A stretch of 64,000 nucleotides of DNA from Desmodus rotundus (GCF_022682495.2 NC_071392.1:105204896-105268895), one strand, 5' to 3'; positions 1 to 13,200 are shown, counted from the stretch's first letter. The notes: generated by a model not told the origin, from the letters alone. Numbers and translations are program-made.

Positions 1-94
1 CTCGCAGGCGGTATGTGCTGCATGCATCTGGGAGATTAGAAGAGAGTGGCCGGGGTGGGTTCTCAGGGAAATGGTGACTTGTGCCTCAAACTTG

Positions 95-300
95 AAGAGG
101 TCAAGGGGATGAGCCGCAGGGACCTCTGAAAGGTGATGTCAGGCAGAGGCAACAGCTTGTGCAAAGGTCCTGAGGTGGGTGCACATGTAATGCGCTGGAG
201 GAACAGCAAGGAGGCCAACGAGGTGTAAGCCACATGAGCAGGGGGCAAGTAACGAGGGCGCGGGGGCTGCAGGGGCTGAGTGGAGGCTTGCAGGTTGCGC
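95..300 (+). repeat. Ancient interspersed repeat (L1M 3'-UTR-like family)
   Basis: Contains 'gtgcaaaggtcctgaggtgg' followed by 'ggaacagcaaggaggcca', phrases shared with the longer copy at 8530-9290. The family is very common in mammals. I believe it is an old LINE 3' region but cannot fix the exact name. Confidence 0.55.
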
Positions 301-479
301 GGAGGTGCTTCTCAGAGGGAAAAGGAGCGGTGTGATGCGGTCTGGTTTTCGGCAGCCCTCTGGCACACTCTGTAGGAGCGTCAGTGGAAGCCGGCAGGGC
401 AGGGAGAGAGGCTGCAGCACTCGTCCGGCAGAGTGGACAGTGGCCCAGCCAGTGGGGGCAGCGGGGTCCAGCCGGGGCG

Positions 480-940
480 ATAAGGGGCCGTGCACACCGA
501 CATACACACGTTCTCGTTTTCTCCTCCCCTCGGTAAACATCCCATCACTCACTCCGCCCTCCCTGCAGGTGACTCAAATCCTTGACCTGAACTCTTTTCT
601 GTGTCAGACCTGACCCACCCTTGATGTCCAGCCATCAAGGGTGACTGCTTCCTCCTCAAACTCAAGCCATCTAAAATGCCCCCTCCCATCCACCACCTGT
701 AGGGCTCACCTTTGCCCTCCTGGTTTCTGCCGATGGGCCCGGTTCTCCAGCGGAAAGAGTGGGGATGCATCTGGTGTCTCGTGTCCCCTGCTCATCTTGT
801 CCATCCTTCAAACGAGATCCGCAGGCGTGGTCAGGCCCTGCTGACCCTCCCCTCCGCTCCTTCCTTCCTGCTCTCACAGCTTCTCCTCCAGGTCCCGGGC
901 CCCTTAGCCCTGAGGACTGTGGTGGCTTTCGTCATTGCAG
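480..940. other. No gene or clear repeat seen
   Basis: Moderately GC-rich, pyrimidine-rich sequence. It holds only short ORFs lacking recognisable motifs. A very old LINE2 remnant is possible but I cannot show it. Confidence 0.5.
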
Positions 941-1185
941 CCTGGTGGCCAAGAGTGTAGACTGTGGAGCCGGCTCTCTGGGTTTGAATCCTGGTTTTGA
1001 CAACTTTGAACTGTGTACACTTGGGCTACTTCCTTAATTTCTCTGTACCTCAGTTTCTCTGTCTGTGAAACGGGCATATTTATACTTACAGGGTTATAGT
1101 GAGGGTCAAGTGAGGCATTGCAGAGAAGATGCTTAGAGCAGAGCCTGGTGTGCGGTTAGAACTCAGTAAATGTTAGCTCCTAGTT
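940..1185 (+). repeat. MIR SINE
   Basis: Shows the MIR order: 'gactgtggagccggctctctgggtttgaatcc', with the core split by divergence, then 'cctcagtttctctgtctgtgaa' and a tail of 'agagcctggtgtgcggtt' and 'actcagtaaatgtt'. Nearly full length. Confidence 0.85.
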
Positions 1186-1284
1186 GATTATGAATGCAAT
1201 GCGTGTCTACTGAGCACCTATCATGTGTCAAGACTTCCACTACACTGGGAGAGCGCCTGACCCGGGAGAAAGGTCACAGGCCCC

Positions 1285-1545
1285 AACCAAACAATTCTAC
1301 TTCTGAATGTATGTTCCACAGAAATGTTTACCGATGTACTAGAATGTTTACAATGCCCTATTCACAATGGCCGCGAACTGGAAACTACCCAAATGCCCAT
1401 GGAGAGTAGAATGAATAAATAGAATGTGGTGTGTTCGTACAATAGGATATTGTTTAAGAAAGAATGCGTCATTGTGACTTGCAACAACGTGGATACACTT
1501 CGAACGCCATGGACACAAAGTACAAATATAATGGGAATGGCCCGG
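1285..1545 (+). repeat. L1 LINE 3' fragment
   Basis: Follows the typical end of L1 ORF2: 'tattcacaatggccgcgaac', 'aactacccaaatgcccatgg', an 'aataggatattg' stretch and 'gcaacaacgtggatacactt'. Divergent and 5'-truncated. Confidence 0.75.
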
Positions 1546-1699
1546 CCCGTACCTCTGGCTGTGAGCTTCAGTGGGTGTGGCTTGATTTTCACCTGGGGAC
1601 TTTTGTCCCCCAGTACCTCCTCCTCTTCTCCACAAATGAGGAGATTCCCAGGCCTTGCCTTCTTGTCCCTCTGTGCCTCGGAAAGAATCACGGAAGCAG

Positions 1700-1870
1700 G
1701 ACAATAATAGCTTATGTTGAAGGCGAACGTAGAGGAATTACTCACCTGATATACTTCCAGTACTCCCATGTAGCCAGTACTCACTCTTCACTGTGGTCCT
1801 CTAGTGTGGGCACAATTATTTATGCCCATTTTACAGGTGCGGAAACTAAAGCACCAAGAAGTCAAGTCAA
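1700..1870 (-). repeat. MIR SINE fragment
   Basis: Antisense MIR core: 'cccattttacaggtgcgg' followed by 'aaactaaagcaccaagaag', with a divergent upstream half. Confidence 0.6.
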
Positions 1871-2050
1871 GCTAATAATAGCTAAAACTTTTATTTAAAT
1901 CACATAAGACTCCCAACAGCCCTCTGTGTTGACTACTGCCATTATCCCCATTTGAGAGAAGAGAAAACTGGGGCACAAAGAGCTCAAGCACCCCGCCTAA
2001 CCTCACAGGAGGAACAGCAGAGCCAGAGCCGGGCAGGTTGGCCGAGCCCC
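1870..2050 (-). repeat. MIR SINE
   Basis: Antisense MIR: 'attatccccatttgagagaa', 'aaactggggcacaaagagct' and the end with 'cagagccagagccgggcagg'. Separate from the preceding copy because the core occurs twice. Confidence 0.7.
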
Positions 2051-2124
2051 GCTACACGGCTCTGCTCGCAGCTGCTCATGTGTGAGGTCGTGGGTCTGCA
2101 GTGAACCTGGCCCAGAGTCCAGCA

Positions 2125-2225
2125 CCGCAACCCTGGGGCTACTCATTAATCACCCGGAGCCTCAGTTTACCCATCTCTAAAAGGGGAACAGCGAGAGCAT
2201 TTTCCCTTTGTAATGTTCTGAGGGT
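2125..2225 (+). repeat. MIR SINE fragment
   Basis: Core only: 'cctcagtttacccatctcta' followed by 'aaaggggaacagcgagagc'. Confidence 0.7.
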
Positions 2226-2259
2226 GACCTGCAGTTATGTGGGTGAAGCTCTCTGAAGA

Positions 2260-2950
2260 GAGGGCCCTGTAGGAATCCTTCAGTGCAAGTTCATTGTTCT
2301 CATCCTCGCTCTCTGCTCTCTGCTCCCCTCATTTCTTGGGTTATTATCAGAACTTTTCCCGGCTACGTGTTCAGAGTTCACCCACGCCGACCCCTGTCCA
2401 CCAAAACACTCAGCCCAAGACCGTAAACATGGACTAAAATCCCATCCCAGCTGCTCTTGGACAGATCGCTTTCCACACAGTTTCCTCGTCTGTGAACCAG
2501 AGTCAGTTCTGTTTTGTGAAGATGAAGTGGCTCCAACACTGGCTGTGGTTCTCAAACTGGGGTACCCGCAGGATTGGAACCTGAGCGGGCAGGTCACTTA
2601 CAGCCTTGTGGGCGGGACTCGCCTTTGCTCTCAGGCCCTCCATGCGCTCCCCTGCTCTGCTTTGTCTCCGGGCTCTGCATTCTCAGGCTCCCTCCCCTTC
2701 CATCTTCTCAGTAGGTTTGACCAATGGGAGGCCCTCCTGGAAACTGGGGGACGGGAGAGAGCAGAAGCTGGGGTCTATCCTCCCCACTCCTTCGGCTTTT
2801 TGTAAGGTCTACTTGGCTGCATCACCTTGGGGGCTGCTGCTCCCAGCACACAGCCCCGCTGGGGTTCCATCTTCTGCTGGCTGGTTCCCCGACTTCTGGG
2901 CTCTGCTCTCCCTTGGCCACTCCATCCCTCCACCCCTCCACCCCAGGGCT
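2260..2950. other. No gene or clear repeat seen
   Basis: GC-moderate sequence with only short random-looking ORFs on both strands. A scrap near 2460-2510 ('cagtttcctcgtctgtgaac') is MIR-like. Otherwise unassigned. Confidence 0.5.
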
Positions 2951-2959
2951 GCTATTGAG

Positions 2960-3235
2960 CCAAAGAAGCCATTCATTGAAGAGTGCCTACTGTGTGATTC
3001 TACCAATGTGAAGTTCAAGAACAGGCAATACTCATCTGTGGTGATAGAAACCAGGTCAGCGGTTGCCTTCAGGGAGCGGAGGGGATGAGCAGGAAGGGGC
3101 TGGAGGAAACTTTCAGAGATGCTGGAGTTGCTTTACACCTTGGCTGAGGTGCGGCTTACATAAGTGTGTACGTTATAAGGACTCGTTACACCATATGCCT
3201 AAGACCGATGTGTTTAACTGTGTGTTTTCTACTTG
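2960..3235 (+). repeat. L1 LINE 3'-UTR fragment
   Basis: Recalls the L1M 3' region: 'ctactgtgtgattctaccaa', 'tagaaaccaggtcagcggtt' and 'gccttcagggagcggagggg', then an AT-richer end. Strongly diverged. Confidence 0.6.
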
Positions 3236-3383
3236 AATCCTGAAGAAACAAACACTTTTTATTTTTAAACAAACACAGTAGGTCACAGAGGAGCCTATAA
3301 ACTTAGAGGTAAGGTGTTTTTGTTTTGGGGTTTTTTTAACAGTAAAACATGAGACTTGGCACAGAACTTCACACTTAGGTCGG

Positions 3384-4094
3384 TTTATTTCAGACCAAGC
3401 TCCCCAGTCCCCAGAGGACACCCTCCCCTGCTTCTCTGGAGTCCAAGCGTGGACCTACCCGTGCCTGGCTCAGCGCCTGGCACATCGCAGGGGCTCAAGA
3501 AAGAGTAACTCTCACTAGCACACGTTGAGTTAATAGGTCACTCCAAGGCCTGTTTTCTGACTTTCTCCAAGGCAGTGATTCCATCGTTCGGTTTTCACAA
3601 AGCATTCATTCGGCCCCTGAGTTCTGCCCAGGCTGGGGAGGGCCTTCTCAGGCAGCGTAAGCCTGGCACCCAAGTGCGTGCAGAGGCACCTACCTATTCA
3701 GGGACATTTCGACATCACCCCTGGAAAGGATGCAAGCAAGTCAGAAGGTCTGTGACCCTCTTCACCACACCCCCAGAAAAACAGCCAGTCCTGCCCAGTA
3801 CCTGCCTGAGACGAGAGATGGTTGCCCACCTCCTGGAAAGCTAATAGATGCACCTGTTTGATAAAGGCCGTGTGGAGGCTGGGAATGGACCAGAAGACCC
3901 TAGAAACCAGGCCAGCCCCCCAGACTGGGAGTTAGAGGAAACAGGACTAATGAATGCCACCCTGCTGTATCTTGGTCCAGACAGACCAGGCTGCTTGTGA
4001 CCATTCTTGTCCGCCAGGGCCCAGGTGGGGGGCCCAGGTGGGGGTCCCGGGCTGGATGGTTGCCAGCAGCCAAGCTTGCCTGCTGGGCCTGGCT
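3384..4094 (-). other. CCN5: Putative CCN5 3' untranslated region with candidate poly(A) signal
   Basis: Minus-strand sequence after the CCN5 stop. The first AATAAA I found downstream, read on the minus strand, is at 3389-3384, about 710 bases from the stop. A plus-oriented MIR/L2-like scrap lies inside at about 3440-3515. The true cleavage site is not known, and a variant signal closer to the stop could be used. Confidence 0.4.
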
Positions 4095-4294
4095 CTAGAA
4101 GGCACTGTTTAGTGGGCAGGGCCCAGGTAGGCACAGGCGGCGCTGGGTCTCCAGTCGGCAGAAATGGTTCTGGTTGGACACGCGGGTAGTCACACCCAGC
4201 CCACAGGTGGTGGAGCAGGGGCCCCAAGCTGTGCTCCATTCTGGGCATGGGACCCCAGGAGGTGGGAGAGCAGCCAGGCCAGAAGACTGGAGTC
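4095..4294 (-). CDS. CCN5: CCN5 coding exon 4: TSP1 domain and stop codon
   Basis: The acceptor is CCCTGCAG|GACTCC. The exon continues in phase 1 to give the last 65 residues and a TAG at 4097-4095. It contains [19 protein letters not shown], then [16 protein letters not shown], the thrombospondin type-1 repeat of CCN5 with its WSxxW-like start and paired cysteines. The end is [13 protein letters not shown]. Human CCN5 has a longer Ser/Arg-rich linker before the shared NSAF end, so about 7 residues are missing. An overlapping minus-strand ORF at 3841-4248 is in another frame and is not the gene. Confidence 0.95.
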
Positions 4295-7200
4295 CTGCAG
4301 GGGAGAAAGAAGGGTCAGCACTGTGAGGTCAGGACTTGGCAGCCACCTCAGCCCACGGGGCTATGGTGTGATCGATCTTGGTCGCATTGCTTAGCCTCTC
4401 TGGACCTCAGTTTCTTTCTCTGTAAGTGTCCTAATAGTTGATGGTTAGGACTGAATAAAATAATGGTGGGGAAGTACGGCACCTGGTACTTGTAAACACC
4501 TCCTAAATGATGCTGCTGACCGGGACTATCCCCCCAGAATCGGGGGGGGGGCTTCTCATTTTACGGGGAGGCTGCGGCCTGTGTGTCGTGGGACCGGGTC
4601 TTGGCCACGGGGATGCTAGTGGTTCCAAGGCTGTGCCTGGAACAGAGTGGCAGGTTCACCAGGGTCTAGCTTTTCCTAGACTCCCCAAGTCATCTTCTTC
4701 TCTGCTAATATGTTGGTGTCCTTCCTTCTGGTCCTTTAGATGGGTGGATGTCAGCCAGGGGCGATTTTGTCCTCCAGGGGTCCCTTGGCAATGTCTGGAG
4801 GCATTTTCGTTTGTCACAGTTGAGGAGGATGCTCCTGGGATCTAATGAGCAGAGGCCAGCAATGCTGCTAGACACACTATGGTGCACAGGACGGCCCCTC
4901 CAGTTACCCGGCCCCCATGTCAGAGGTTCCGAGGCGGAGAAAACCCTGTGTTACGTGCATACGTGTGCAGCACGTATGGTGTGTGTATGTGCATGTACGT
5001 GCAGACACATAGGTATGCACACTCATAATGGAGATAAAGTTGCACACACGGTGTCCTATCCTGCATTTTCTACATAAGGCGAACCCGTGGCTGTCTCCTG
5101 GGGACTCGAACAGGGCGTCACACTCTGTGTTCGGGGGAGTGACAGCCGCCACCCGGGCACTGGCATAGAGGCTTTACTTGTATTCGCCCATCCAGTCCTT
5201 GCAACAGCTCCCTGCGGTGGATGCTCTCATTTTACAGTTGAGGGGCCCGAGGCACAGAGAGGTGAAGCAACTCTCTCAGAGTCACACAGCTAGAAAGTGG
5301 TAGAACTGGGCTCAGAACCTGGGCCGACTTCGCGCTTCACCCACCATGCTCTACTGCCTCCCCTGTGGCACCGTCATCTGTGGGGCCAACACCCTCTTTT
5401 CAGCTTTGAAAGCAAATCACATTTGTATAATAATAATTTTTATAAACCCGCAACATAGCAACAACAACGTCTAGGCCCATGACCCAGGCTACAACCACCT
5501 TGCTCCATCCAGTTTGGAGTTCCTCTTCTGATAAGCCCAAATAATAGGATATTAATATTATGTATTATATAATATTTATGGTCCATAAATATATGCAATA
5601 CATATCAATATACCACAAGTGTAATAATAATATAAGTATAATCTACTTCGCTGTGAAATGTGCGAATTTGGTGCAAGTATTCTAACCCCCTTTCCCCTTC
5701 TCCACGCTGCCAGCAATTCTGAATTTTATTTGTTTATGACTAAAACAACGTACTTCTACCACCGTCTCTTGTTTTGTCGGTTTTAAAGAGGCCTGTGACT
5801 CTCTACTCCACTTTCCCACGTCTCCTCAGCCCCCCACCATCTGTCAGTAAAACCTTCCCTTTGGTGTGTGCAGGGGTCCCACACCTCACAGGCCCCGCCC
5901 CTCCAGCCGCCCCGCCCCGCAGCCTGGGCCAGCCCTGCACTCACCTCGGGCCAGGAGGGGCTGGACCCCCACCACCCCTGCCTGGTCGCACACCCACTCG
6001 GGGCAGCACTTGCCCGGGACCTCAACCCTCCGGGGGTGGGGGCAGTCCCAGCTGGGCAGCCGGACATCCTCGCTGCACAGCGGCACGCAGGTGAAGCCCC
6101 CGTCCTCACAGCGGCAGCGAATCCTGCAGTGGGGCTGGAAGGTCTCCCCGTCCCGGTACCGGCGGCCGTTCACCTCACAGCTGCCGTCATTGTCTCCCCC
6201 TGCGGAGGAGAAAGAGGGCCTCCGTTCGTGACCCCCAGCTTTCCCCCGCACGGCTGTGCCAGGCACATCCTCCACGGGAGCAGCGCCCTTAAAGCACCTG
6301 AGCACTACACGGGGCTCCAGCCTGGCGACTCGCACCCCGGGCCACGGCCAGCCTGCCCTGGCACCTGCGGGAACACAGCCAGATCCTGGCACAGGACTCG
6401 CAAGAAGCCTGGCCTGGTTTGAGCCCCTTTCTTAGCCCTGGACCTAGGCCAGGCGATTTCACTTCTAAGACGCTTCAGTGTCCTCTCCCGCAAATGGGTT
6501 ACAATGGCACTTAGTGGGGTGGGCAAAAGTAGGCGTGAGGTTGTGATATAAATAATGCAAGAATAAACTCTGTCTCATGTACTCACAGCTGTCAATTTAC
6601 TTTCGCCCGCCCTGTATCTCGTGGGGTTGTGGTCTGGTCTAAACAGAATGCGATCGTGCATGGAGAGAGCTTGCATGTCATGAAAGCAACGTAAAGGAGA
6701 CATTAGTCCCTAGCTGCTCTGTTGTTGTTGGCACAGGTGTGACAGATTGATAATAGGTAGCAATGACATGCACACTGAAACTTCATGCACCGACTTTCGT
6801 CGTCCTTCTGCTTGTTGTTGTCATAATTGTCGAGTCGGGGTGTGACTTGCTGGCTGTGTGACTTCAGGTCAGTTGCTTAACTTCTCTGAGCCACTGGACC
6901 AATAGCAATGATGAGAAGAGTAACCTCTACGTTCAGTTCCATGAGATAATTTGTACACAGTATGTAGCACAGTGCTAAGCGTATAGTCGGGAAACACTTT
7001 AAAGGAAGTCCTCAAGACATGGGCATTTTTAGCACTTCCTCTGCTAGCCTGGGGCTGAGAGCGTTCACCCTGGCACAGCCATCTCCTCTGATGACTGCCT
7101 GGCACAGGGCCCAGCACAGAAGAGACACTGATAAAATAGTTCTGACTCCTCATAATTCCAGAGATGTACAGTGTGCCCCTTCTGTGTGCCAGCCACTGTG

Positions 7201-10200
7201 CTCTTAGTAAGGGCTAAGACACAGCCCTTGCCTGGAGAGACTCGGGGGCCAGGGGGGGAGACAGATATGAAAGTTATTTTCTCCGTGGTACAATAACTTG
7301 TCCTGGAGAGCTGCATGTGAGCTGCTCAGGAAGTACAAAGACAGGAGCAATCAGGAGGGCTTCCTGGAGACGTGGGTGTCAGTTCAGCTAGGCCTCTGGG
7401 AAAGGACTTGTTAGCAAGGAGGTTTTCAGAGAAAAACCTCAAATAGGTCCATATACGTGCAGGAATTTTGGAGCCAGGTAGACTTGGGTTCAAACCCCAG
7501 TTCCCCACTTGAAAGCTGAGGAGCCTGGGGTAAGTTATGTCACCCCTCTGAGCCCTGGCACCCTGCTCACAGGGCCCCTGGGAGATTAAGTGAGCTAGTG
7601 CACTTAAAGCATCTCGCCCCAAGGCTGGAACATAGCAGATGCTCAATAAATGGGAGTGGGGATGTTTCTTCCTGTGGGGGCACAGGGCCAGTGTCAGCTC
7701 TCTCTCCTTGCTCCTTCCAGGCCACAGCCCTTTGGCTTCAAGTCCAAACATTTTGGCTTGGACCATGTGGCCACTGTTTTTTAGAAACAGTGGGGCAGTT
7801 GCACCTCAGCCCCTATCCCCAGCCTGGCCAAGCCCTGTCTCCCAGCCCTGGTGCCACAGCCCTGGGCCTCTTGGTCACTGAGATGACCTGGTAAACAGAG
7901 GGACTGTTTAGGAAAGTCAGCTGGAGGATGATAATTTTAGCAAGGTTTCCTGGCGCCTCTCCTGGGTCCTCCAACTCAGAGCTTGCTGGGTGCAGGGGAT
8001 GAGTCTTGGGCAGCCACTCCCCAGTCCTGGGGCACCAAGGCATGGTCCCAAACAGCACGAGGCACCTCCAAACTTACTCGTTCTTGGGTCTCCCCAACAT
8101 CCATCCACATACACACACACACACAGCCGCCCAAACTCCACAACTCCTTCCAGACCCTCTCCAGTGCCCCTTTGGCCAGCAGTCTCCCCAAAATAATTTC
8201 AGAGCACAGTTCTGTCACCTGGTGACTTCTGCATCCTTCTTCCCCTCTGAGAGTCTCTTGCAGGCAAAGGAACAACGTGGGTATTTTGTTTTGTTTTTGT
8301 TTTGGTTTTGGTTTTCTTTGCCTTTAGCTACTTGCATGCTGTGTGGTCCTAGGCAGTTGATTTAACCTCTCTGAGCCCTAGTTCCCTCATTGGCAAAATA
8401 GGGGTAATAACAGGACCTACCTCATTACTAAGGCTCAAATGAAATCATGTGTGTCAAGGGCTTGCTCACAGCACATGCTCAACAAATGGTGCCCGTTACT
8501 GCCAGTCCCCAGTACTGGAACTATTGTTATCATTCATTCATTCAATGATTACTGAGTGCCTGCTATGCACCAGGCACTATTCTAGGCATCTGTGATTCAG
8601 CAATGACTCAAACAGGCAAAAATCCTGCCTTCATCAGAGCTTTTGCTCTAATGGAAATAAACACAATAAACAAGCATGTAGAGTTTATGATACCAGATTA
8701 GTGCTGAAGAAATAAAGGAGGGCAGGGTTAAAGAGTGGGGCAGGGTTGTGAGTTTTAAATGTGGTGATCATTGTGGAGGGAACTGATCATCTGGGCAAAG
8801 AACACATTACGGAGAACAGCAGGTGCAAAGGCCCTGAGGTGGGAATGCGCCTGGAGCATTGAAGGCGCAGCAAAGAGGCCAGTGTGGCTGGAACAGGACA
8901 GAGAGAGAGAGTTAGATTAGAGAGTGAACTGGATCAGGACCCTGTGGGGCCTTGTCTGTCACTAGAAGGGCTTTGCCTTTTACTCTGAGGAAATGAGAAG
9001 CTGTTGGGGCCTTTCGAACAGAGGAGGGGCGTGATCTGACTTATATTATCTGACTTTGCACTACTCTGTTAGGAGTAAACTAGGGACAGAAGCAGGGAGA
9101 CTTGTGGGACTGCCCCCAAATCCAGACAGGTGATGATGGGGTTCAGACCAGGGTGGTAGCAATGGAGGGACTGAGAATGTCAGCTTCTGGAAATCTTGTG
9201 AAGAATTTGCTGGTGGACAGTATGTAGGACGTCAAAAATGGAGAGATGTCAAGAAGGACTCCAAGGCTTGAACCTGAGCCAGGGCAAGCTGAGCTGGGGA
9301 AGCCGCTCGTTTGGAGTGTGGGAGATCAGGGGCTTGGTGTTCCCCACCAGAGCCGAGACCGAGTTCAGCCCCTGTGAGGTCTTAGCTGGCTCTGGCCCAC
9401 CTGTGGGGTCCGTCGGCTCCCAGCCTCTAAATTTAGTTCAAATCATTAAACATTCATGCACACCCACCATGTTGCCCAGCCAGGGCTGGGAGTGGTAGGA
9501 AGGAACAAGGACCAAGTAAATCCTTGGCCTCCAGGTGAATCTGAATCAAGATGGAACTGGAAAAGCCCCTTAATGAAGTTCTTGGTGATAGTAGTCACTA
9601 GGTATCAAGCACAGTGTCAGGCAGTAGAGCGATGGATACTAAGATTGAGGAACCAGCTTTCTGAGTTCAAATCCCAGCTCATCTACTTAGGAGCTGTGTG
9701 ACTTTGCACAAGTAGCTTAACCTCTCTGTGTCTCCTTTTTCCATTTATAAAACAAGGATAGCATCAGTACCTACCTACTTCATAGGGTTGTCATGAGATT
9801 ATATGAGGCAATATTTGTGAAACCCTTGTGCCTGGCACACGCTAAGTGCGGCGTGATGTCAATAAGTCTGCGTGGTCTAGTGCTTTACACGTGCTGTGGC
9901 TAATCTGAATACCAGCCTTATAAGCTGCTACTTGCCTCATTTCTTTTTTCAGGCACATTTTTATTAGCAATCATCTGTGAGTTTATTTAACAAATTGCCC
10001 CTCATTATTATACTTCTCTAATTAAATGAACTTTTTAATAAGGATTAACTAAGAGTAGCTTCTTGTCTCTAAGTTCTGTGCCTTTGCTTGTTAACAGGGT
10101 TTTTCCTATAGATGGACTCATTGTCCATGATTCATGGGCCCCTCTCTCTCGTTCTTATTTTTATAAAAATGTGACATGCACATAGATGCAAGGGGCCAAA

Positions 10201-10220
10201 TGCTCTGCAAGGCTTATTCT

Positions 10221-10263
<43 letters not shown>

Positions 10264-13200
10264 AAGGGAGGAAGGGAAGATCCCTTACTTCTATTTCTCT
10301 AAAGCAGTGGTCAGTGGTTCTCAGTTGGAGGTGATTTTCTCCCCAGGGGACATTCAGCAATGTCTGAACACAGATTGTCATAACCTGGGGGAGAGGGTGC
10401 CACTGGCATCTAGTGGGTAGAGCCCAGAGACACGGCTAAATGTCCTACCAAGCACAGGACAGCCCCCAAAACAAGAATGCTCTGGTCCCACATGTCCCCA
10501 GAGCAAAGCTGGGGACCTGACCTAAAGCATCAGGGCCCCCGAGGCCCAGGAGGTGGCGGACGATGAAGGGTGCTCAGGCTCACTAGTGAACACAAACTCC
10601 GAACTCAAGCTGTGGGCTCCCTCTCCAGGGGGAAGACAGACAGAATGTTGCCTTAGAGCCTGTTGGGCCAGGTCCCAAGCTGTGTGATATCGAACATGTC
10701 AGTTAATATCTATGAGCCTCAGTTTCCTCATCTATGCAATGGGTCTGGAAAGACTTACTTCATAGGATTATTGTATGATTTATGTAGCAAGTGCTTAGCA
10801 CAGTGCCTGACATATGCTATGCTCTAAATAAGGGGTTGCACTTTTATTTTCCCAAAAGTATTGTGAAGGTCCTGAGAAGGGGGATGATGACTTCTGGCTA
10901 GAACAAGCTGGGAGGGCTTCTCGGGGGAGGAGGTGTTTGTGTTTGGCTTTGCAAGTTGGCTATGATTTGGACAAGTAAGAATGGGGGGAGGCTGTTCAGG
11001 TGGTGGCATGGTCATAGGAAGTACAAGAGGGAAGAAGCAGGGAGGGGGCCTCGGGAACTTTGGGTCACCAGGCTTGGCTGAAATGGATGATGTACCTGAC
11101 ATGAGGGTTAAAGGTAGGGCGAGGAGGGTTTCCCTTTGACTGAGGACACCATGGCCTTGACCACCCCTTGCCTCCAACCACACCCTCCATCAGTCCCGCA
11201 AACCTGCTTACAGAGGCACACGGCCCCCTGGCCGCCGGGTCCTGCCCTGAGCTGGCAGACCAGGCCCTGGCTGGGGTCACAGACGTAGAGATGGTTACAG
11301 GACTCCCCGAGCCGCCGTGCACACACCCGGCAGCAGTTGCAGCCGTCCAGCACCAGGGGCACCCCCAGTGGGCACTGCGGTGGTGGCCAGGGGCAGACAC
11401 ATGGCGTTGGGCACAGCTGGGCACACACCTGCAAAGGGAAAGAGACCTCCCTTAGCCATGGTCTTTCAAGGTGGGCAGCGAGACCCTCACAATTGGCCAC
11501 CACTCTGCCAGGCTGGACTGTGTGGGGTCCACACCTTGGCCTCAGAATCACACAGACCTGGCCTTGAACCCTGGCAGTCCCATGGTACTCGGTGTGGTCA
11601 TAAACATGGACTTGGCACTAGAGTTCCAGTCCTAACTCTGCTCCTCAGCTGAGTGATCTTGGGCAAGTTACTTAAGCTCTCTGAGCCTCGATATCCTCAT
11701 TCGTAAAAAGGGGGCAATAGTAGTACATTCCGCATGGGATTGTTTTGGGGAGCACTTGCAATGATGGCTGGGAACCCCCCAGCACAGGCCGGGCATGCAG
11801 CAGATGCCCCGGGCGCTTAGCTCTGCTCACCGTCATTGTAGATTACAGAGACGGGCTGCGGCCCTGCCCCCTAGGAGCTTCCAGAAGGCAAAAGCAGCAA
11901 AGTGAAGGATTAAAACCACAGGGTCCTATACTTTTCCAGCAGGTGGACTGGAGGCACTTATCTTGAGGGCTGAGTCAATCAAACAGTACCATGGAGGTTT
12001 TTGATCTTTAGAACAGTCCAGACTACGTTGCTGGACAAACATCGAATCAACCAGGAATCTTGGTAAAATGCCGACCCTCAGGCCTGCTCTGGGATTTGCC
12101 AGATCAGAACTTCCACAGGCAGGGCCCCAGGAATCTGACTTTTTAACAGGCTGTTCAGGGGCGTCTGAGGCACAGCCGGGTCTGTGGTTTCTCTGCTCTA
12201 GTCTAACCCTTCCCCCTGCCGTGTACAGATGGGGCACCTGAGCGTCACAGCACGGAAGGGACTTGCCAAAAGTTACAGTGTGTTCGCTGCAGGACTGGGC
12301 GCCTGCTTCTGCACTGATGACCCAGGGTCCCAAGGCTGGGGGTTGACTTTTCCTGTAATAGGGGAGAGTCGGAGCCGGGACCCACACCCTGGGGGCAGGG
12401 TCAAGGTGTCAATCAGCTCAAGTGTCCCGACTGCCCCTCCCCACTCAGGACAGACAAACAGCCAAACCAGAAGCCAGATGCTATGGGCTCCCCGTACGAC
12501 CAGTTGAAGGTAGGGACCAAGAGGTAGGCATGATTTAGGATAGTTCCAGTGGCCCCATCTGTGGAGGGCCAATCTTTAGCAGAATCCCTGGGGGACTGGC
12601 ACTTTTGTCCAGAGGATAGAAGACTTGCAGGTTAGTGAGACGTATCCCCTCATATCCCCTCATATCCCCTGTGTGGCCCCAAAGCAGGCAATGACACACA
12701 TTTGCCCTGGTTCCCACCTTGTCCCCCCTGCCCCCTAGTCTGCGAACATGCATTCAGTGACTTGAAGTTCCCACGCTGGCCATGAGGGGGTGTCCCAAAT
12801 AGGCTGACCAACTTCTGGCAGAGGGGAGGCGGGGGGGTGTGTCTCAGAGCAGGAGGGCCTCTCAGGCCTCCCATCTAAAACGGTGCTGACAATGGAGGCA
12901 GGTGTGCAGCCGTGTACCTGGGGCCTTTCAAGGTGCGAATTGCAACCTTTGCAGGAATTTCAGGCAGGGGACTGGGTGACACTGAAGAGATTCAAGCCAA
13001 GATGGCCTGGCCTAACCTCGCTCCTCAAGTGTGGTCTGGACCGGGAGCAGCAACACCATCAAGTTTGTTGGACATGCAGCCTCTAGGGCCCTTCTTTATG
13101 AATCGAAATCTGCATTTCAATACATCCAAAGGTGATTCCCGTGAAATTGATGTGAGAGGCCATTGGCTGGCTGGAATTTGGGGTCCCCTGCCAAATCAGA

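Noticed and set aside
1..3380. KCNK15 coding sequence
   Set aside because: In human it lies beyond the 3' side of CCN5, but no two-pore potassium-channel motif is present here.
3841..4248. 135-codon minus ORF over CCN5 exon 4
   Set aside because: Wrong frame. The TSP1 motif reads correctly only in the phase set by exon 3.
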